A DNA stretch of 64,000 nucleotides from Fenollaria timonensis (GCF_001457835.1 NZ_LN898229.1:364082-428081), one strand, 5' to 3'. Shown: positions 6,480-14,514, numbered from the stretch's first letter. Translations and numbers: made by a program. Notes: generated by a model not told the origin, from the sequence alone.

Positions 6480-8720
6480 TTATCCTGAAATGACTTTCAG
6501 CTCCTTCACCATATCAATCCTTTTAATCTTCCTTCTCTCAATCCATTGACAAAGTATAAAGACTACAACTGTCATCAAATAGCTTGTTACAAAAACTCTC
6601 ACTGGTACTGTTACTTCTAAATATGCGTCAAACTTTTGCATTGCTATAAAATAAAAATATTTAACGAGTTTATCTAGGATTGGAATTAGTATTATTTGAA
6701 ATATTATTAGCATGGCAAAGCTTGTGTTTACATAAAATTTCGCGACTTCTTTATCTTTATATCCAAAAACTTTTAGATAGGTCATATTGAGTTTGGCTTT
6801 GTCTATGATGAGCTCTGTTACCATGAGTATCAATATAAAGAAGAATGCTACGGCAACGAGCTGAATCATGATGAAAACTGCTGAGAATGAATCTAAAAAG
6901 TGTCTCATGAATCTTGACATTTCTTTTCTGTCTATATGTGTAAGTAGATTTTCTTTAGTAATTTTTAGCTCTTTATCGCTAAGATAAGCGTTGTAATAAT
7001 CACATTCTTTACCAATAATTTTATTTAAAATCTCTCTTTTTGTAAAAATTTGGAAATAATTATTGGTCTTATCTATGTCCTTGACCACAAGATATTTTTC
7101 TTCTGTATTGTATGGCTCTCTAATCTTGATTTTATCGCCTATTTCGTAGTTAAATCTCTTTGAAAGACCAAGGCTGATAACTACTTCATCAGCTTTAAGG
7201 CTTTTTACATCAATCTCATCATATTTTGTATCAGCGTCTATGCCATAAGTTTGGACTTTTTCCTCATCTCTATCAAGTAGTTCAACGCTTACTAAGCTTA
7301 TCTTGCTCGCATCTAAATCATCCATATCGCTCTTGACAATGTAGGTGTGGGCGTATTTCATCTGATTTTGCATATCATCAGCATATTTTGTAAATATGGG
7401 TTTGGCCGAAACACCAAAGATGAGTAATAAATTTGCTATAAAAACGCCAAAAAGCAAGGAAACGTAGCTAAATTTATTTGCAAATATAACTCTTAATTTA
7501 AATTTATTTATAAAATTCATATTTTTTAGCTTAAATCTACTTCTTGTTTTTGCCTTTTTAAAGTTTTTTCGCAAGAAATCGACTGGTCTCATCTTAAGAC
7601 TCTTTGCTATGATGATGTAGTTGATCACAAGATACAAAACTAGTGGCATAATCGATGTTATCAAGAAGGAGCGAAGTGTGATATATGGCTCAAAGACTGG
7701 TAAATCATAGGATTGATAATAAACGTTTGCATATATTTTATACACACGAAGATAACTTATCGCATTTCCCGCTATTGACGCAATTATTACTATGAATAGT
7801 GGCATTGCCATGTAATTTAAAAGAAGCTCTCTCTTTTTATAGCCTGAAGCAAGCAAAGTTCCGATAATTGGCGCTTCTTCTTCGATGATGGATTTAACTT
7901 CTGCGCTCGAAATGAAAGCGATTGCAATGAAGAGAAGTGCTGTAACTATGCTCATTGTAGGTACGTCGCCGCTCATGTCATCTGCAATGTAGGTGATGCA
8001 CTTGTTGTCAAAGCGTGTGACAGCATCAACCACAAGATTATCCTTGTTAACTATCTTGACTATATCTTTTAATTTTTCTCTCGCATCTTTTTTATTTAAA
8101 GCCTCATCTGTGTGATAAGAGTAAAGATATTTCACTTTAGCGTCCTTCATACCGTCAAAGGCTTCTTCAGATATAGTCGCTATGCCGAAGTGACCTGTGT
8201 CCATAGTCAAGTCATTTCTATTTCTAAGTGCTGAGGAGTAATCAGGGAAGGATGCTAGTGAAGACACTTTAAATTTTTTATTTTGTATAGTGATTTCATC
8301 ACCAATATTTATTTTATTATTTCTAGCATAATTAGCAGAGATGTTTATCTCATCATCTTTTTTGAGCAAAGCACCTTCAAAAATTTGTGCTTCGTTTATA
8401 TCTTTTCTATTTTTAAAAATTCTTAAGGCTCTTTCATCATCATTTTCATATTCAAAATAATAATTTTCATAAAGTTTTACACCAATATCTTTTATCTCAT
8501 CTTTTGCCTCATCGCTAAGCGCATAAATTGCTTCAAACTCGCCATCTTCAACTTTTCCATTAATGATTTGCTTATTATAAAGCTTTTCAACTGATTCTTG
8601 TGAAATAAAGAATGACGATGCGAAGACAACTATAAAAGTAAGTGCTAGCAAGATGGGTATGACTTTTAAAGGCTTGTATTTAAACTGCCTGTAAATACGT
8701 TTATTAATAGGGCATCTCAT
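6480..8720 (-). CDS. ABC transporter permease, FtsX/MacB type
   Basis: A 746-residue membrane protein with one N-terminal helix (residues 19-41), a long extracytoplasmic domain, three helices around 255-365, then a second helix, second outer domain and three C-terminal helices (about 620-730). This is the duplicated FtsX arrangement of permeases working with LolD/MacB-like ATPases. Such systems extract or export lipoproteins, peptides or antibiotics rather than importing nutrients. Its ATG follows the ATPase stop without a gap. Substrate cannot be told; the absence of a neighbouring two-component system argues against a typical Bce detoxification module. Confidence 0.85.
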   Translation of the reverse strand: MRCPINKRIYRQFKYKPLKVIPILLALTFIVVFASSFFISQESVEKLYNKQIINGKVEDGEFEAIYALSDEAKDEIKDIGVKLYENYYFEYENDDERALRIFKNRKDINEAQIFEGALLKKDDEINISANYARNNKINIGDEITIQNKKFKVSSLASFPDYSSALRNRNDLTMDTGHFGIATISEEAFDGMKDAKVKYLYSYHTDEALNKKDAREKLKDIVKIVNKDNLVVDAVTRFDNKCITYIADDMSGDVPTMSIVTALLFIAIAFISSAEVKSIIEEEAPIIGTLLASGYKKRELLLNYMAMPLFIVIIASIAGNAISYLRVYKIYANVYYQSYDLPVFEPYITLRSFLITSIMPLVLYLVINYIIIAKSLKMRPVDFLRKNFKKAKTRSRFKLKNMNFINKFKLRVIFANKFSYVSLLFGVFIANLLLIFGVSAKPIFTKYADDMQNQMKYAHTYIVKSDMDDLDASKISLVSVELLDRDEEKVQTYGIDADTKYDEIDVKSLKADEVVISLGLSKRFNYEIGDKIKIREPYNTEEKYLVVKDIDKTNNYFQIFTKREILNKIIGKECDYYNAYLSDKELKITKENLLTHIDRKEMSRFMRHFLDSFSAVFIMIQLVAVAFFFILILMVTELIIDKAKLNMTYLKVFGYKDKEVAKFYVNTSFAMLIIFQIILIPILDKLVKYFYFIAMQKFDAYLEVTVPVRVFVTSYLMTVVVFILCQWIERRKIKRIDMVKELKVISG

Positions 8721-9416
8721 CTACCAAGTCACTTCCTTTGCAGAGATTTTCTCTGTATTTCTCTCTACGCTTTTGATGCTGCCGTTATGCAAGGATAAAA
8801 TTACGTCGCTCATCTTGGCAATTTGTGTGTTGTGGCTCGCGATGATGACTGTCGCGCCGTATTTTTGATTAAGTTTTTCGATTAAACACAAAACATCTTT
8901 TGCGCTCTCATAATCAAGTGCTCCAGTTGGTTCATCGCAGATAAGTAATTTCGGGCTCTTTATCATAGCTCTTGCAATGGACGCTCTTTGCGCTTGACCG
9001 CCAGAAATTTCGTTTGGGTACTTGTACTTGTGCTCATCAAGTCCTAAGTCCTTTAGAAGCTCGTCTATATCAAGCGGCTCCTTCGATAGATACTCGCCCA
9101 CTTGAACATTCTCAAGAAGATTGAGGTCGCTAATTAGATTATAGAATTGAAAAACAAAACCAAGGTATTCGCGCCTGTAATTTTCAAGTGCCTTCTTTGA
9201 CATAGATTTAAGATCCTTATCAAATACACTTACATCGCCTTCGTCAATAGTTTCAATCCCGCCTAAAATATTTAATAAAGTTGACTTGCCAGAGCCAGAT
9301 GGACCTAAGACGCAGATGATCTTGCCATCTTCAAGTTCAAGGTCAATCCCTTTAAGTACCTCTGCTCTGTTATCTTTTGTGCCGTAAAATTTGTGTAATT
9401 TAGAAATTTTTATCAT
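8721..9416 (-). CDS. ABC transporter ATP-binding protein, MacB/LolD type
   Basis: A 231-residue ATPase with Walker A GPSGSGKST (residues 38-46), Q-loop FQFYNL, signature ISGGQAQRASIARA, Walker B LLICDEPTGALD and the H-loop ASHN. The TGALD form after Walker B is typical of the MacB/LolD/FtsE group. It is the first gene of a two-gene operon with the permease. Two operator-like inverted repeats lie upstream. Confidence 0.93.
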   Translation of the reverse strand: MIKISKLHKFYGTKDNRAEVLKGIDLELEDGKIICVLGPSGSGKSTLLNILGGIETIDEGDVSVFDKDLKSMSKKALENYRREYLGFVFQFYNLISDLNLLENVQVGEYLSKEPLDIDELLKDLGLDEHKYKYPNEISGGQAQRASIARAMIKSPKLLICDEPTGALDYESAKDVLCLIEKLNQKYGATVIIASHNTQIAKMSDVILSLHNGSIKSVERNTEKISAKEVTW

Positions 9417-9428
9417 ATAAACACCTCA

Positions 9429-9456
9429 TTTCAATATAGTATTATAATTATTGAAA
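9429..9456. promoter_or_regulatory. Inverted repeat at the ABC operon promoter
   Basis: TTTCAATA and TATTGAAA (8 bp arms, 12-base spacer) enclose a TATAAT read on the minus strand just before the ATPase ribosome site. The symmetry across the -10 suggests a dimeric repressor site, for example of a TetR or PadR protein; no such regulator is adjacent. Confidence 0.5.
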
Positions 9457-9471
9457 TAACCTTTCAAGATA

Positions 9472-9505
9472 ATAATAGCACAATTTTTAGTTAGCGTCAA
9501 CTAAC
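9472..9505 (-). promoter_or_regulatory. Second promoter with a feo-like box
   Basis: TTGACG (9495-9500) and TATTAT (9472-9477) are 17 bases apart on the minus strand. The -35 is embedded in GTTAG-N6-CTAAC (9490-9505), the half-site layout of the feo operator at 5686-5701. Confidence 0.4.
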
Positions 9506-9535
9506 TTTTTTAATATTTTTATTCTTTCCACAAAA

Positions 9536-9557
9536 AAGAGACCGATTAAGGTCTCTT
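9536..9557 (-). terminator. Terminator downstream of the SH3 membrane protein
   Basis: AAGAGACC pairs with GGTCTCTT, with a T tract on the minus strand. It closes the transcript of 9854-11353, so the repeat block 9600-9853 would lie in its 3' untranslated region. Confidence 0.65.
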
Positions 9558-9599
9558 TAATAAATTGTTTATTGTATTTTAAGTTTTAATTCATCGCAA

Positions 9600-9853
9600 A
9601 ATCTGTTTATTCACAAATTTTAGCTATCAAGTATTTCGCAGAGCGATTTGATTTATTCGCAAAATAAATTTATTCACAATTTTGCTGGAAAAATTGATGG
9701 ATAAGGCGCAGCATAACGAACGACCGACCGACATCGTACAAATGCGTACGTTGAGGGAGGTAGTGAAGTGCGCGAGCCTTAGGCGCAATTTGAAGAACCC
9801 CGTACTTTCGTACGAGAACCTTTGTGCTTCGCACGAACGCAAAATTCGCGAAA
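9600..9853. repeat. Hairpin-rich intergenic repeat block behind a stop codon
   Basis: No gene is present here. The block starts at the stop of the preceding gene and holds, on the minus strand, GTGC-GAA-GCAC, then GGTTC-[CGTAC GAAA GTACG]-GGTTCTTC (9792-9820), then a CGTACG..TTGTACG hairpin and a GCGCCTTATCCATC string (9702-9716 region). The last string recurs at 58766-58780 and the GGTTC-hairpin-GGTTCTTC unit recurs at 14.4, 14.5, 49.2, 49.3, 58.8 and 58.9 kb. Confidence 0.75.
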
Positions 9854-11353
9854 TTATCTAAGAACTCTACTCGAAATCCATCCTGAATAAGGCGCTCCAT
9901 CTACATCCACTGCATCAACTAAATACCAAGTTCTTCCGTCGTCTGTATGCTTTTCGTCGTTAACTGTTACTTCTGCGCCGTCTGAAAGCTTTACGATAAC
10001 GTCTGCGTCTAATGAGTAGTCTTCTCTTAGATTGCCTTCGTTTTTAACGTAGAATGTTTTGCCAATGTCGTTTGTTTCTTCTTTTGCTTCATCTTGATCA
10101 TCTTCATCATCTTTTTCTTCTTTATCATCTTTATCATCGTCGTCATCTTTATCGTCAGTTTTTTCTTCTTTTGGCTCTTCTTTGGCTTTCTTTTCATCTA
10201 AAAGCTGATAGCCTTTGAAGCCAAGGTTATTAACAAGTTCGTCGTAGTTACTGTAGTAACCATCGAAGTAGAACTCAGATATTACCTTGCCGTTAGCCTT
10301 TTGGAAGTTGTAGCTATCCATGATGTAGTACTGAGTCTTTCTGTGCTTAGTACCGCTCCACCAGTCGCTTTCGTTGAAGCTTGCCTTGTAAACGCCAAGT
10401 AGTCTATATCTTGACTTTGCCTCGTATGAATTGCTTACTTCGTAGATCTCTGCTTCGTCCATTGGCTTTTCCATTAGAGCAAGTCTTTCTATCTTAAGTC
10501 CATCTGGCTTATATAGTGAGTCGTAGATGCTCTTGTTAGCTCTCTTGTCAAGTCTGTCAGTGAAATCGTCTGGTAGCTCAGCAAAACTATTAACAAGTTC
10601 TGCAAGTCCTTCAACTGTCATTTCCTTTTCAATAGTATCGTTGTCAAATTTTAGCTTGAACTTTTCAGAAATAAGCTTAACTTTAGCTACAATCTTGTCG
10701 CCGTTCTTAAGGCCTTCGTTTTTGTCAAATTCGATGTCACCGTAAGTTATGCTGTCGAGAATTTCGTAGTTTTTGTCTTTTAGCTTTGTATCAGTGATCT
10801 CAGGCATGCCAGTAAGTGAGCCGCTCGCAACTGCGTGGCCATCGAAGCCCTTAATGTCGATAATTATGTCCATGTCCTTAGTGCTGATAACTGCATCTGG
10901 TTTTAATGCGTAGATAATCTTCGGAACGAAGATGATAGCTAGCACTAAAAGGATTGCAGCGATAACTCCTATGATTATAGGCTTTGTGTTAACAGGTTTT
11001 GCTCTGTAAGCTGGGCCATAGCCGTCGTCGTAGCCATCGTCATAGTCGTCGTAGCCGTCATCATAGTTGTCAGCATTGCCATAATTATCATTGTAGCTAT
11101 CGTTATTATCATAGCTGTCATCATAATTATCGTCATAGCTGTCGTCATAATCATTGTCATAGCTGTCGTCATAATCATTGTCATAGCTGTCGTCATAATC
11201 ATTGTCATAGCCATCATCATAATCATCGTCGTAATTATTGTCGTTATACTCATTATAGTCGTTGTAATCGTTGTATTCGTTATAATCGTCTTGAGGCGCT
11301 TTTCTCGGGCTTCTGTTTTCTCTGTACTCTCTGTTATTATCTTTATTCGTCAT
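9854..11353 (-). CDS. Membrane-anchored SH3-domain protein with Tyr/Asp-rich N terminus
   Basis: A 499-residue protein. Residues 1-115 are cytosolic and low complexity (DYDDSYDN-type repeats encoded by 24-bp tandem repeats). One membrane helix follows (PIIIGVIAAILLVLAIIFV, near 125-145). The outer part includes a long region without a recognised fold, a very acidic Asp/Glu/Lys linker (near 395-425), and a C-terminal bacterial SH3 domain (FYVKNEGNLREDYSLDADV to GWISSRVLR). SH3b domains bind peptidoglycan or surface peptides, so an envelope function is likely. The ATG at 11353 follows AAGG and overlaps the end of the preceding gene; a longer reading of the frame lacks a ribosome site. Confidence 0.75.
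   Translation of the reverse strand: MTNKDNNREYRENRSPRKAPQDDYNEYNDYNDYNEYNDNNYDDDYDDGYDNDYDDSYDNDYDDSYDNDYDDSYDDNYDDSYDNNDSYNDNYGNADNYDDGYDDYDDGYDDGYGPAYRAKPVNTKPIIIGVIAAILLVLAIIFVPKIIYALKPDAVISTKDMDIIIDIKGFDGHAVASGSLTGMPEITDTKLKDKNYEILDSITYGDIEFDKNEGLKNGDKIVAKVKLISEKFKLKFDNDTIEKEMTVEGLAELVNSFAELPDDFTDRLDKRANKSIYDSLYKPDGLKIERLALMEKPMDEAEIYEVSNSYEAKSRYRLLGVYKASFNESDWWSGTKHRKTQYYIMDSYNFQKANGKVISEFYFDGYYSNYDELVNNLGFKGYQLLDEKKAKEEPKEEKTDDKDDDDDKDDKEEKDDEDDQDEAKEETNDIGKTFYVKNEGNLREDYSLDADVIVKLSDGAEVTVNDEKHTDDGRTWYLVDAVDVDGAPYSGWISSRVLR
11108..11227. repeat. 24-bp coding tandem repeat (about five units)
   Basis: Three adjacent identical 24-base units (11132-11203), each beginning GTCATAGCTGTCGTCATAAT, are flanked by one degenerate unit on each side. 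Read on the minus strand they encode the octapeptide DYDDSYDN in frame, so copy-number changes would alter protein length without a frameshift. Confidence 0.85.
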
Positions 11354-12332
11354 ATTCATTACCTTGATTGTAGTCGTCGTTTTGTGATCTAGGTCTTCTT
11401 GGCGCTTCTGGTCTTTGTGCTGCGTCCGGTCTAGCTGGTCTAGCTGGTCTTTGAGGCGCGTCTGGTCTAGGTCTTCTAGGTGCTTGTGGTCTAGCTGGTC
11501 TTTCATTGTAATCATTATATTGATTATTATCATTATATTTGTTGTAATCATCGTAATCAGCGTTGTTTTGTGGTCTAGGTCTTCTAGGTGCTGGTCTTTG
11601 TGGTTCATCATATACGCCGTAGTCGTCGTCAACATATTCCCTTGGTGCTGGTCTTCTTGTGTCGTAGTCAGCAACGTTGTCAGGGTTTCTTAAGTCTTCA
11701 GCTGCGTTTTGAGCAGTTTCTTTAACAACATTTGCTGCGCCTGAAACGCCTCTGCCAACTGCATTTATTTGTCTTGATAAGTCTCTTGGTCTAACTCTCT
11801 TGTAAATCTTCTTGTATAGAAGTACGCAGCCTATAATTAGTGAAATTAGTGCTAATATGCCTATAATAAGACCAAATACAGGTGTATAATTAGGATCAAA
11901 GTCACTTGACATTCCAAGTCCCAACATACCTCCTAAAGAGTCCATTGCTTTAGCGATCATCTTTAGCATCTTTCTAAACTTCATCATTGCGAAGAAGTCT
12001 ATGAAAGTAAATAGTAGTCCAAAGCCTATCATAACATTGTCAAGAGTCTTAACATTTCTTCTCTTGCCGCTTCTTAAAAGTATAGTGTAAATAAGAGCAA
12101 GTGTAGTTGTAACGAATGCTATAACTATGAAGATAAAGTAAATATTAAGTCTCTTTGACAAAGATACAACTTTGCCTACAGTGTCAAAACTGTCTGAATT
12201 ACCGATTACAGCCCCGCTTATAACGTAGTCTAGAGCGTAAATCAAAGTAAATGCTAGTAGTATAAGTGCACTGAAAAATAACACTTTGTCGTACATTAAT
12301 AATGACTTTTTAGGTCTTCTTCTCCCTTCCAT
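11343..12332 (-). CDS. Four-helix membrane protein with Pro/Arg/Asp-rich tail
   Basis: A 329-residue protein. Four membrane helices (about residues 14-36, 50-75, 86-108 and 150-170) are followed by a cytosolic tail rich in RPAPRRPRP and YNDYN motifs. No known family is recognised. The tail shares its Tyr/Asn/Asp composition with the N terminus of the SH3 protein encoded next, whose start overlaps this gene's stop. The two probably form one operon and may interact through their low-complexity segments (inference). A TTGCAA-17-TATAAT promoter precedes it. Confidence 0.75.
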   Translation of the reverse strand: MEGRRRPKKSLLMYDKVLFFSALILLAFTLIYALDYVISGAVIGNSDSFDTVGKVVSLSKRLNIYFIFIVIAFVTTTLALIYTILLRSGKRRNVKTLDNVMIGFGLLFTFIDFFAMMKFRKMLKMIAKAMDSLGGMLGLGMSSDFDPNYTPVFGLIIGILALISLIIGCVLLYKKIYKRVRPRDLSRQINAVGRGVSGAANVVKETAQNAAEDLRNPDNVADYDTRRPAPREYVDDDYGVYDEPQRPAPRRPRPQNNADYDDYNKYNDNNQYNDYNERPARPQAPRRPRPDAPQRPARPARPDAAQRPEAPRRPRSQNDDYNQGNEYDE

Positions 12333-12367
12333 AATAAGTCCTCCTTAAAAATTATTTCTACAACTTT

Positions 12368-12396
12368 ATTATACAATATATTGACTTTTATTGCAA
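12368..12396 (-). promoter_or_regulatory. Promoter of the membrane protein operon
   Basis: TTGCAA (12391-12396) and TATAAT (12368-12373) on the minus strand, 17-base spacer, 36 bases before the start codon. Confidence 0.7.
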
Positions 12397-12559
12397 TTGT
12401 ATTTGCTTAGTTTATTAAATCTTCTTGCTATAGTGCTTTCAGTGTGAGTAAGTAAATTGTTTGCTTTTTCTATGAGAATAGCCTTGCCACTGCGTAAATA
12501 ATTGCTCAAGAAAGAAAAATGCAGCTACTGTGTGAGTAACTGCATTTATAGGCTGTATA

Positions 12560-12598
12560 ATATCTATTGGGGAGTAAAACCTCAATAGATATTTTTTT
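12560..12598 (+). terminator. Inward-reading terminator in the left IS end
   Basis: ATATCTATTG with GGG pairs with CC-T-CAATAGATAT, followed by TTTTTT on the plus strand. It would stop transcription entering the element from outside before it reaches the transposase. Confidence 0.7.
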
Positions 12599-12681
12599 GA
12601 TAAAATTACAAAAAAAAGTTGCACTTGCACACATTTTATCCTATACTTAAAATACCACTACAACATAGGAGGTGTGTACAA

Positions 12682-13857
12682 GTGCAAGAATATAATACCA
12701 TAAATTTGCTAGCTTGTAAAGATGTAGTTGTTAACAATTTTAAAGAAGGTGAAAATGTAGTAGTTATAGAAGCACAGACAAAAAAGTTAAAAAGCTGCCC
12801 ATACTGTGGTTCTAAACATATCTGGGTTCATGATCACAGAACTCAAAAGATAAAAGATACACAGATGCATGGTAAAAAATGCATAATAAACCTAAGAAAA
12901 ACTAGGTACAACTGTAAGTGCTGCGGGAAAAGAATTGATAGCAAAACAGAACTAGTAGCAAAGAAAATGACCATGACAAAAAGACTAGTAGCATCCATAG
13001 CTAGAGAGTTTAGAGAACTTTACTCAATAAAGTCAATATCAAGAAGATACTCAGTAAGCACATCAACAGTTACAAGAGTCCTATCTTACCTATCAGTAGA
13101 GAGAAAAAGTCTTCCAAAAGTACTTTTAATAGACGAGTTTAAAGGCGACAGCGGTTCATACAAGTATCAATGCTCACTTCTAGATGGCATAACACATGAA
13201 ATCATAGACATAGTTAAAAGTAGGCAAGAAAATATTTTGTTTGAATACTTTAAAAACATACCAAAAGAAGAAAGAGAAAATGTAAAGATATTTGTTAGCG
13301 ATATGTCAAAAACATTTAAAAACGTTAAAAACGCATACTTTAAAAACGCAGTACACATAGCAGACAAATATCACTTCGTAAGACAAGTCTCTTGGAGCTT
13401 AGAAAACGTAAGAAAGAGAATACAAAAAGATACATCAGCAGAAATGAGAATATACCTAAAAAGAAGTAAAAGCATACTTACAAAACCAATGCCAAAACTT
13501 AATGATGATCAAAAGCGAGAAGCAGCTCTAATGCTAGAGATAAGCGAAGAGCTAAGACTAGCATATGGCTTAAAAGAATCCTTCTATCAAGAAGTTCTAG
13601 TGCAGAAAAACAAAGAACAAGCACAATACAAGGTAAACGCATGGATAGACATATGTAAAAAATCAAAACTTAAAGAGTTTAAATCATGTATAACAGCCTT
13701 TACAAACTGGTCTGATGAAATTACAAACTCATTTGACTACAAACATTCAAATGGAGCACTAGAAGGAAAACATACAAAGATAAAGACACTAAAAAGAAAC
13801 AGCTTTGGTATGAGAAACTTCGAGAGGTTCAGAAAAAGAATAATGCTTTTAGACTAA
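12682..13857 (+). CDS. ISL3-family transposase
   Basis: A 391-residue transposase. The N-terminal zinc-binding part has CPYCGSKHIWVHDHR and later CKCCGKR; then comes a helix-turn-helix (YSIKSISRRYSVSTSTVTRVL), and the DDE domain starts at LLIDEFKG and runs through VSDMSKTFKN to a C terminal SNGALEGKHTKIKTLKRNSFGMRNF. All features of the ISL3 group are present and the frame is intact. The start is GTG at 12682, placed by ATAGGAGGTG; an in-frame ATG at 12619 lies inside the element's end and lacks a ribosome site. Confidence 0.93.
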   Translation: MQEYNTINLLACKDVVVNNFKEGENVVVIEAQTKKLKSCPYCGSKHIWVHDHRTQKIKDTQMHGKKCIINLRKTRYNCKCCGKRIDSKTELVAKKMTMTKRLVASIAREFRELYSIKSISRRYSVSTSTVTRVLSYLSVERKSLPKVLLIDEFKGDSGSYKYQCSLLDGITHEIIDIVKSRQENILFEYFKNIPKEERENVKIFVSDMSKTFKNVKNAYFKNAVHIADKYHFVRQVSWSLENVRKRIQKDTSAEMRIYLKRSKSILTKPMPKLNDDQKREAALMLEISEELRLAYGLKESFYQEVLVQKNKEQAQYKVNAWIDICKKSKLKEFKSCITAFTNWSDEITNSFDYKHSNGALEGKHTKIKTLKRNSFGMRNFERFRKRIMLLD

Positions 13858-13984
13858 AATATATATATAAAACATCATAAAAACCTAATAAGCCTATATA
13901 GGTTTATTAGTCATGCAAAAATTACATAAATTTGTGTTATTTTAAGTATATAAATTAAAAACGTGCAAATGTTAGTTTTAACAT

Positions 13985-14013
13985 AAAAAGAGAGACTTAA
14001 ATCAATAAGTCTC
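13985..14013 (-). terminator. Inward-reading terminator in the right IS end
   Basis: On the minus strand GAGACTTA pairs with TAAGTCTC across six bases, then CTCTTTTT follows. It is directed from the right end into the element, antisense to the transposase. An isolated copy of this end lies at 59009-59060. Confidence 0.7.
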
Positions 14014-14034
14014 CCCAATATTTGACATAGAGCC

Positions 14035-14158
14035 AAAAAAACTAGCCTTGCTCTGAACCGGAGCAAAACTAAAGTACAAGTATCGGACTTATGCTAATCG
14101 CAAATACCGTAGCGGCACTGTGTAGGACTCTAACCTACTTCCTTGTTATATTCTATCC
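14035..14158 (-). promoter_or_regulatory. Cobalamin-riboswitch-like RNA with terminator
   Basis: Read on the minus strand, ACAAG pairs with CTTGT to close a core containing GGAAGTAGG-TTAGAGT-CCTAC, then ACAGTGCCGCTACGGT and AAGTCCGATAC. These correspond to the conserved cobalamin (B12-box) core: GGGAA..GGTG..AA.TCC.., C.GTCCCGC.ACTGT, and AGTC.G..AC. A ten-pair hairpin (AGTTTTGCTC / GAGCAAGGCT) and seven T follow, so the RNA ends in an intrinsic terminator, as in a B12-repressed switch. The IS right end begins on the next base (14034), cutting the switch off from whatever gene it controlled. Some peripheral stems of the full class are missing, so a short variant is assumed. Confidence 0.72.
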
Positions 14159-14164
14159 AAGATG

Positions 14165-14193
14165 ATTATACTACAGAGATTAAATTTAGTCAA
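14165..14193 (-). promoter_or_regulatory. Promoter of the riboswitch-like RNA
   Basis: TTGACT (14188-14193) and TATAAT (14165-14170) on the minus strand with a 17-base spacer; transcription would start near 14158. Confidence 0.72.
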
Positions 14194-14382
14194 TTGAAAT
14201 ATATTTATATAAACAAAAATAGATACATAGAATATTTATTTTTACAATTGTACATCGAAAATCAATTTTCTCACTAAAAAATGGATACAAAATTAATTGT
14301 ATCCACTAAAATATTTATAAAATAAAATTTTTACCACGTGTCAATTAAAAATTTTAACCGCAACCTTCATTTCGCAGATAAA

Positions 14383-14417
14383 GAAGAACCCCGCCCACGT
14401 GAACGTGGACGTGAACC
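14383..14417 (-). repeat. GGTTC-hairpin-GGTTCTTC repeat, copy B
   Basis: On the minus strand GGTTC, then CGTCCACGT-TC-ACGTGGGCG, then GGTTCTTC. The nine-pair stem includes a T/G pair that is a wobble only in this orientation. It lies in the 500-base gene-free stretch between the riboswitch and hydF. Confidence 0.75.
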
Positions 14418-14514
14418 TTACTGCTACGCATCGTGATGATTGGACGAATTGAATTTTTAATAATGCTATACAAAGTCACTCAAACGCTTAGTTCGCAGAG
14501 AAGTTGAGATGATT

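Larger units (their letters stand above)
12551..14034 (+). mobile_element. ISL3-family insertion sequence
   Basis: The ends are imperfect inverted repeats starting GGCT: the left reads GGCTGTATAATATCTATTGG (from 12551) and the right, on the minus strand, GGCTCTATGTCAAATATTGG (from 14034), both continuing GGAG. The transposase at 12682-13857 is ISL3 type. A second inner inverted repeat pairs TTGCAC...TATACTTAAAATA near 12625-12658 with 13934-13968. No 8-base target duplication is visible (CATTTATA left, AAAAAAAC right), so the insertion is old or one flank has been rearranged. Each end carries an inward-reading terminator. Confidence 0.85.

Noticed and set aside
10999-11367. An open frame antisense to the Tyr/Asp repeats, rich in His and Arg.
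   Set aside because: It is a shadow of the low-complexity repeat in the membrane protein genes, has no ribosome site and no plausible fold.
12439-12630. A 63-codon minus-strand frame next to the ISL3 left end, and a second frame there with a helix-turn-helix-like IEKANNLLTHTESTIARRF.
   Set aside because: The first has no ribosome site and crosses the IS terminus. The second is open only from about 12437 to 12523 with no start codon; it may be a gene relic but is too short to name.
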